Part shown: positions 4,802 to 5,503 of the stretch, piece by piece
Layout of the letters: the number at the start of each line of letters is the position of its first letter
Numbering within the stretch: the stretch's first letter is position 1
Origin: Gammaproteobacteria bacterium
GTDB taxonomy: Bacteria; Pseudomonadota; Gammaproteobacteria; Chromatiales; Sedimenticolaceae
Assembly: GCA_020445245.1 (NCBI GenBank)
Contig: JAGRHB010000143.1
Span: 1-5,503, forward strand
Reading direction: 5' to 3'
DNA: 5,503 nucleotides
The notes under the pieces: model-generated
Seen by the model: the letters and a program-made list of their open reading frames with translations, nothing else
Told to the model about the DNA's origin: nothing
Databases searched by the model: none
Translations under genes and position numbers: made by a program

Positions 4802-5503
4802 ATGTTGAAGAGCCTGATCTCATGGTCGGTGCACAACCGATTCCTGGTGCTGCTCGCATCGCTGGTGATTACCGGCTGGGGCTGGGTGGCACTCAACAAG
4901 ACGCCGCTGGACGCCATCCCCGACCTGTCAGACGTGCAGGTGATCATCCGCACCAGCTTTCCCGGGCAGGCCCCGCGCGTGGTCGAGGAGCAGGTCACCT
5001 ACCCGATCACCACGACCATGCTGTCGGTGCCGGGGTCGCAGGTGGTGCGCGGGTACTCGTTCTTCGGCGACTCCTACGTCTATGTGATCTTCGAGGACGG
5101 TACCGACCTGTACTGGGCGCGGGCGCGTGTCCTCGAATACCTCAACCAGGCCGCATCCAAACTGCCGGACGGCATACAGCCGCGGATCGGCCCTGACGCC
5201 ACCGGGGTTGGCTGGGTGTACAACTACGTGCTGGTCGATCGCAGCGGACAGCACGACCTGGCGCAGTTGCGCAGCCTGCAGGACTGGTTCCTCAAGTACG
5301 AACTGCAGACGGTGCCCGGGGTGTCCGAAGTCGCCACGGTCGGCGGCATGGTGCGCCAGTACCAGGTGGTGGTCGACCCGGACCGGTTGCGGGCCTACGG
5401 CATTCCCCTGGCCCGGGTAAAGGCCGCCATCCAGCGTGGCAACCAGGAGGTTGGTGGCTCGGTGATCGAAATGGCCGAGGCCGAGTACATGGTGCGCGCC
5501 ACC
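4802..5503 (+). CDS. cusA: CusA-type heavy-metal RND efflux pump (5' part)
   Basis: This is the inner-membrane, proton-driven transporter of a CusCBA-like copper/silver efflux complex. Only the first 234 residues are in the window and the frame is still open at the right edge; members are normally a little over 1000 residues. Visible parts are the first membrane helix (about 13-32), then the start of the periplasmic porter domain with [24 protein letters not shown] (35-58), [15 protein letters not shown] (64-78), [19 protein letters not shown] (89-107), GPDATGVGW (130-138) and [13 protein letters not shown] (156-168). These blocks match E. coli CusA closely and separate it from the zinc/cobalt CzcA group, so copper/silver is the likely substrate. 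The methionines that bind metal in CusA lie beyond the window. The ATG follows cusB by 10 bp. Confidence 0.95.
   Translation, partial: MLKSLISWSVHNRFLVLLASLVITGWGWVALNKTPLDAIPDLSDVQVIIRTSFPGQAPRVVEEQVTYPITTTMLSVPGSQVVRGYSFFGDSYVYVIFEDGTDLYWARARVLEYLNQAASKLPDGIQPRIGPDATGVGWVYNYVLVDRSGQHDLAQLRSLQDWFLKYELQTVPGVSEVATVGGMVRQYQVVVDPDRLRAYGIPLARVKAAIQRGNQEVGGSVIEMAEAEYMVRAT

Noticed and set aside
3858..4808. 316-codon + strand frame inside cusB
   Set aside because: It is an out-of-phase shadow of the adaptor gene with a low-complexity Arg/Gly/Pro composition; the cusB frame has unmistakable family motifs over its full length.
4009..4998. 329-codon - strand frame across cusB and cusA
   Set aside because: It is antisense to two well-supported conserved genes and has no recognisable motif or ribosome site.
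4822..5196. 124-codon + strand frame inside the start of cusA
   Set aside because: Out of phase with the CusA frame, which matches the family from its first residue and stays open to the window edge.

Overview
The window is GC-rich bacterial DNA in which every convincing gene lies on the + strand. The order rhodanese–secB–gpsA, with sequences close to the enterobacterial YibN, SecB and GpsA proteins, points to a gammaproteobacterium. This is an inference from gene order and protein similarity; genus cannot be decided from 5.5 kb.

Layout. Positions 2-70 hold the last 22 codons of an unrecognised gene. A non-coding stretch with a strong hairpin (110-138) follows. Positions 184-2114 are a compact housekeeping operon: a membrane-anchored rhodanese (yibN), the export chaperone secB, and gpsA, which starts with TTG one base after the secB stop. 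The glutaredoxin gene grxC, which sits between yibN and secB in E. coli, is absent here.

A 143-bp gap (2115-2257) contains a well-formed MerR-type promoter: a -35 TTGACC, a 19-bp spacer carrying a dyad, and a -10 TAGTCT. From 2258 to the right edge runs a heavy-metal efflux cassette, all in one direction. It encodes a MerR-family metal sensor, a small heavy-metal-associated (HMA, CopZ-like) protein overlapping the sensor gene, a small secreted Cys/His-rich protein of unknown function, a CusB-type periplasmic adaptor lipoprotein with an N-terminal metal-binding CPMHP...CPICGM domain, and the first 234 residues of a CusA-type RND pump cut by the window end.

Probable working model (inference): monovalent copper or silver enters the cytoplasm and is bound by the HMA protein and sensed by the MerR protein. 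The sensor untwists the long-spacer promoter, and the whole run of genes is transcribed, including the sensor itself. CusA/CusB then export metal from periplasm or cytoplasm, with the secreted Cys/His-rich protein possibly binding metal in the periplasm. No outer-membrane factor (cusC) is visible before cusB, so it must lie downstream or elsewhere. Nothing here is clearly a wholly new system. The most unusual parts are the sensor's missing central metal ligand, the self-contained co-directional regulation, and the uncharacterised small secreted protein.
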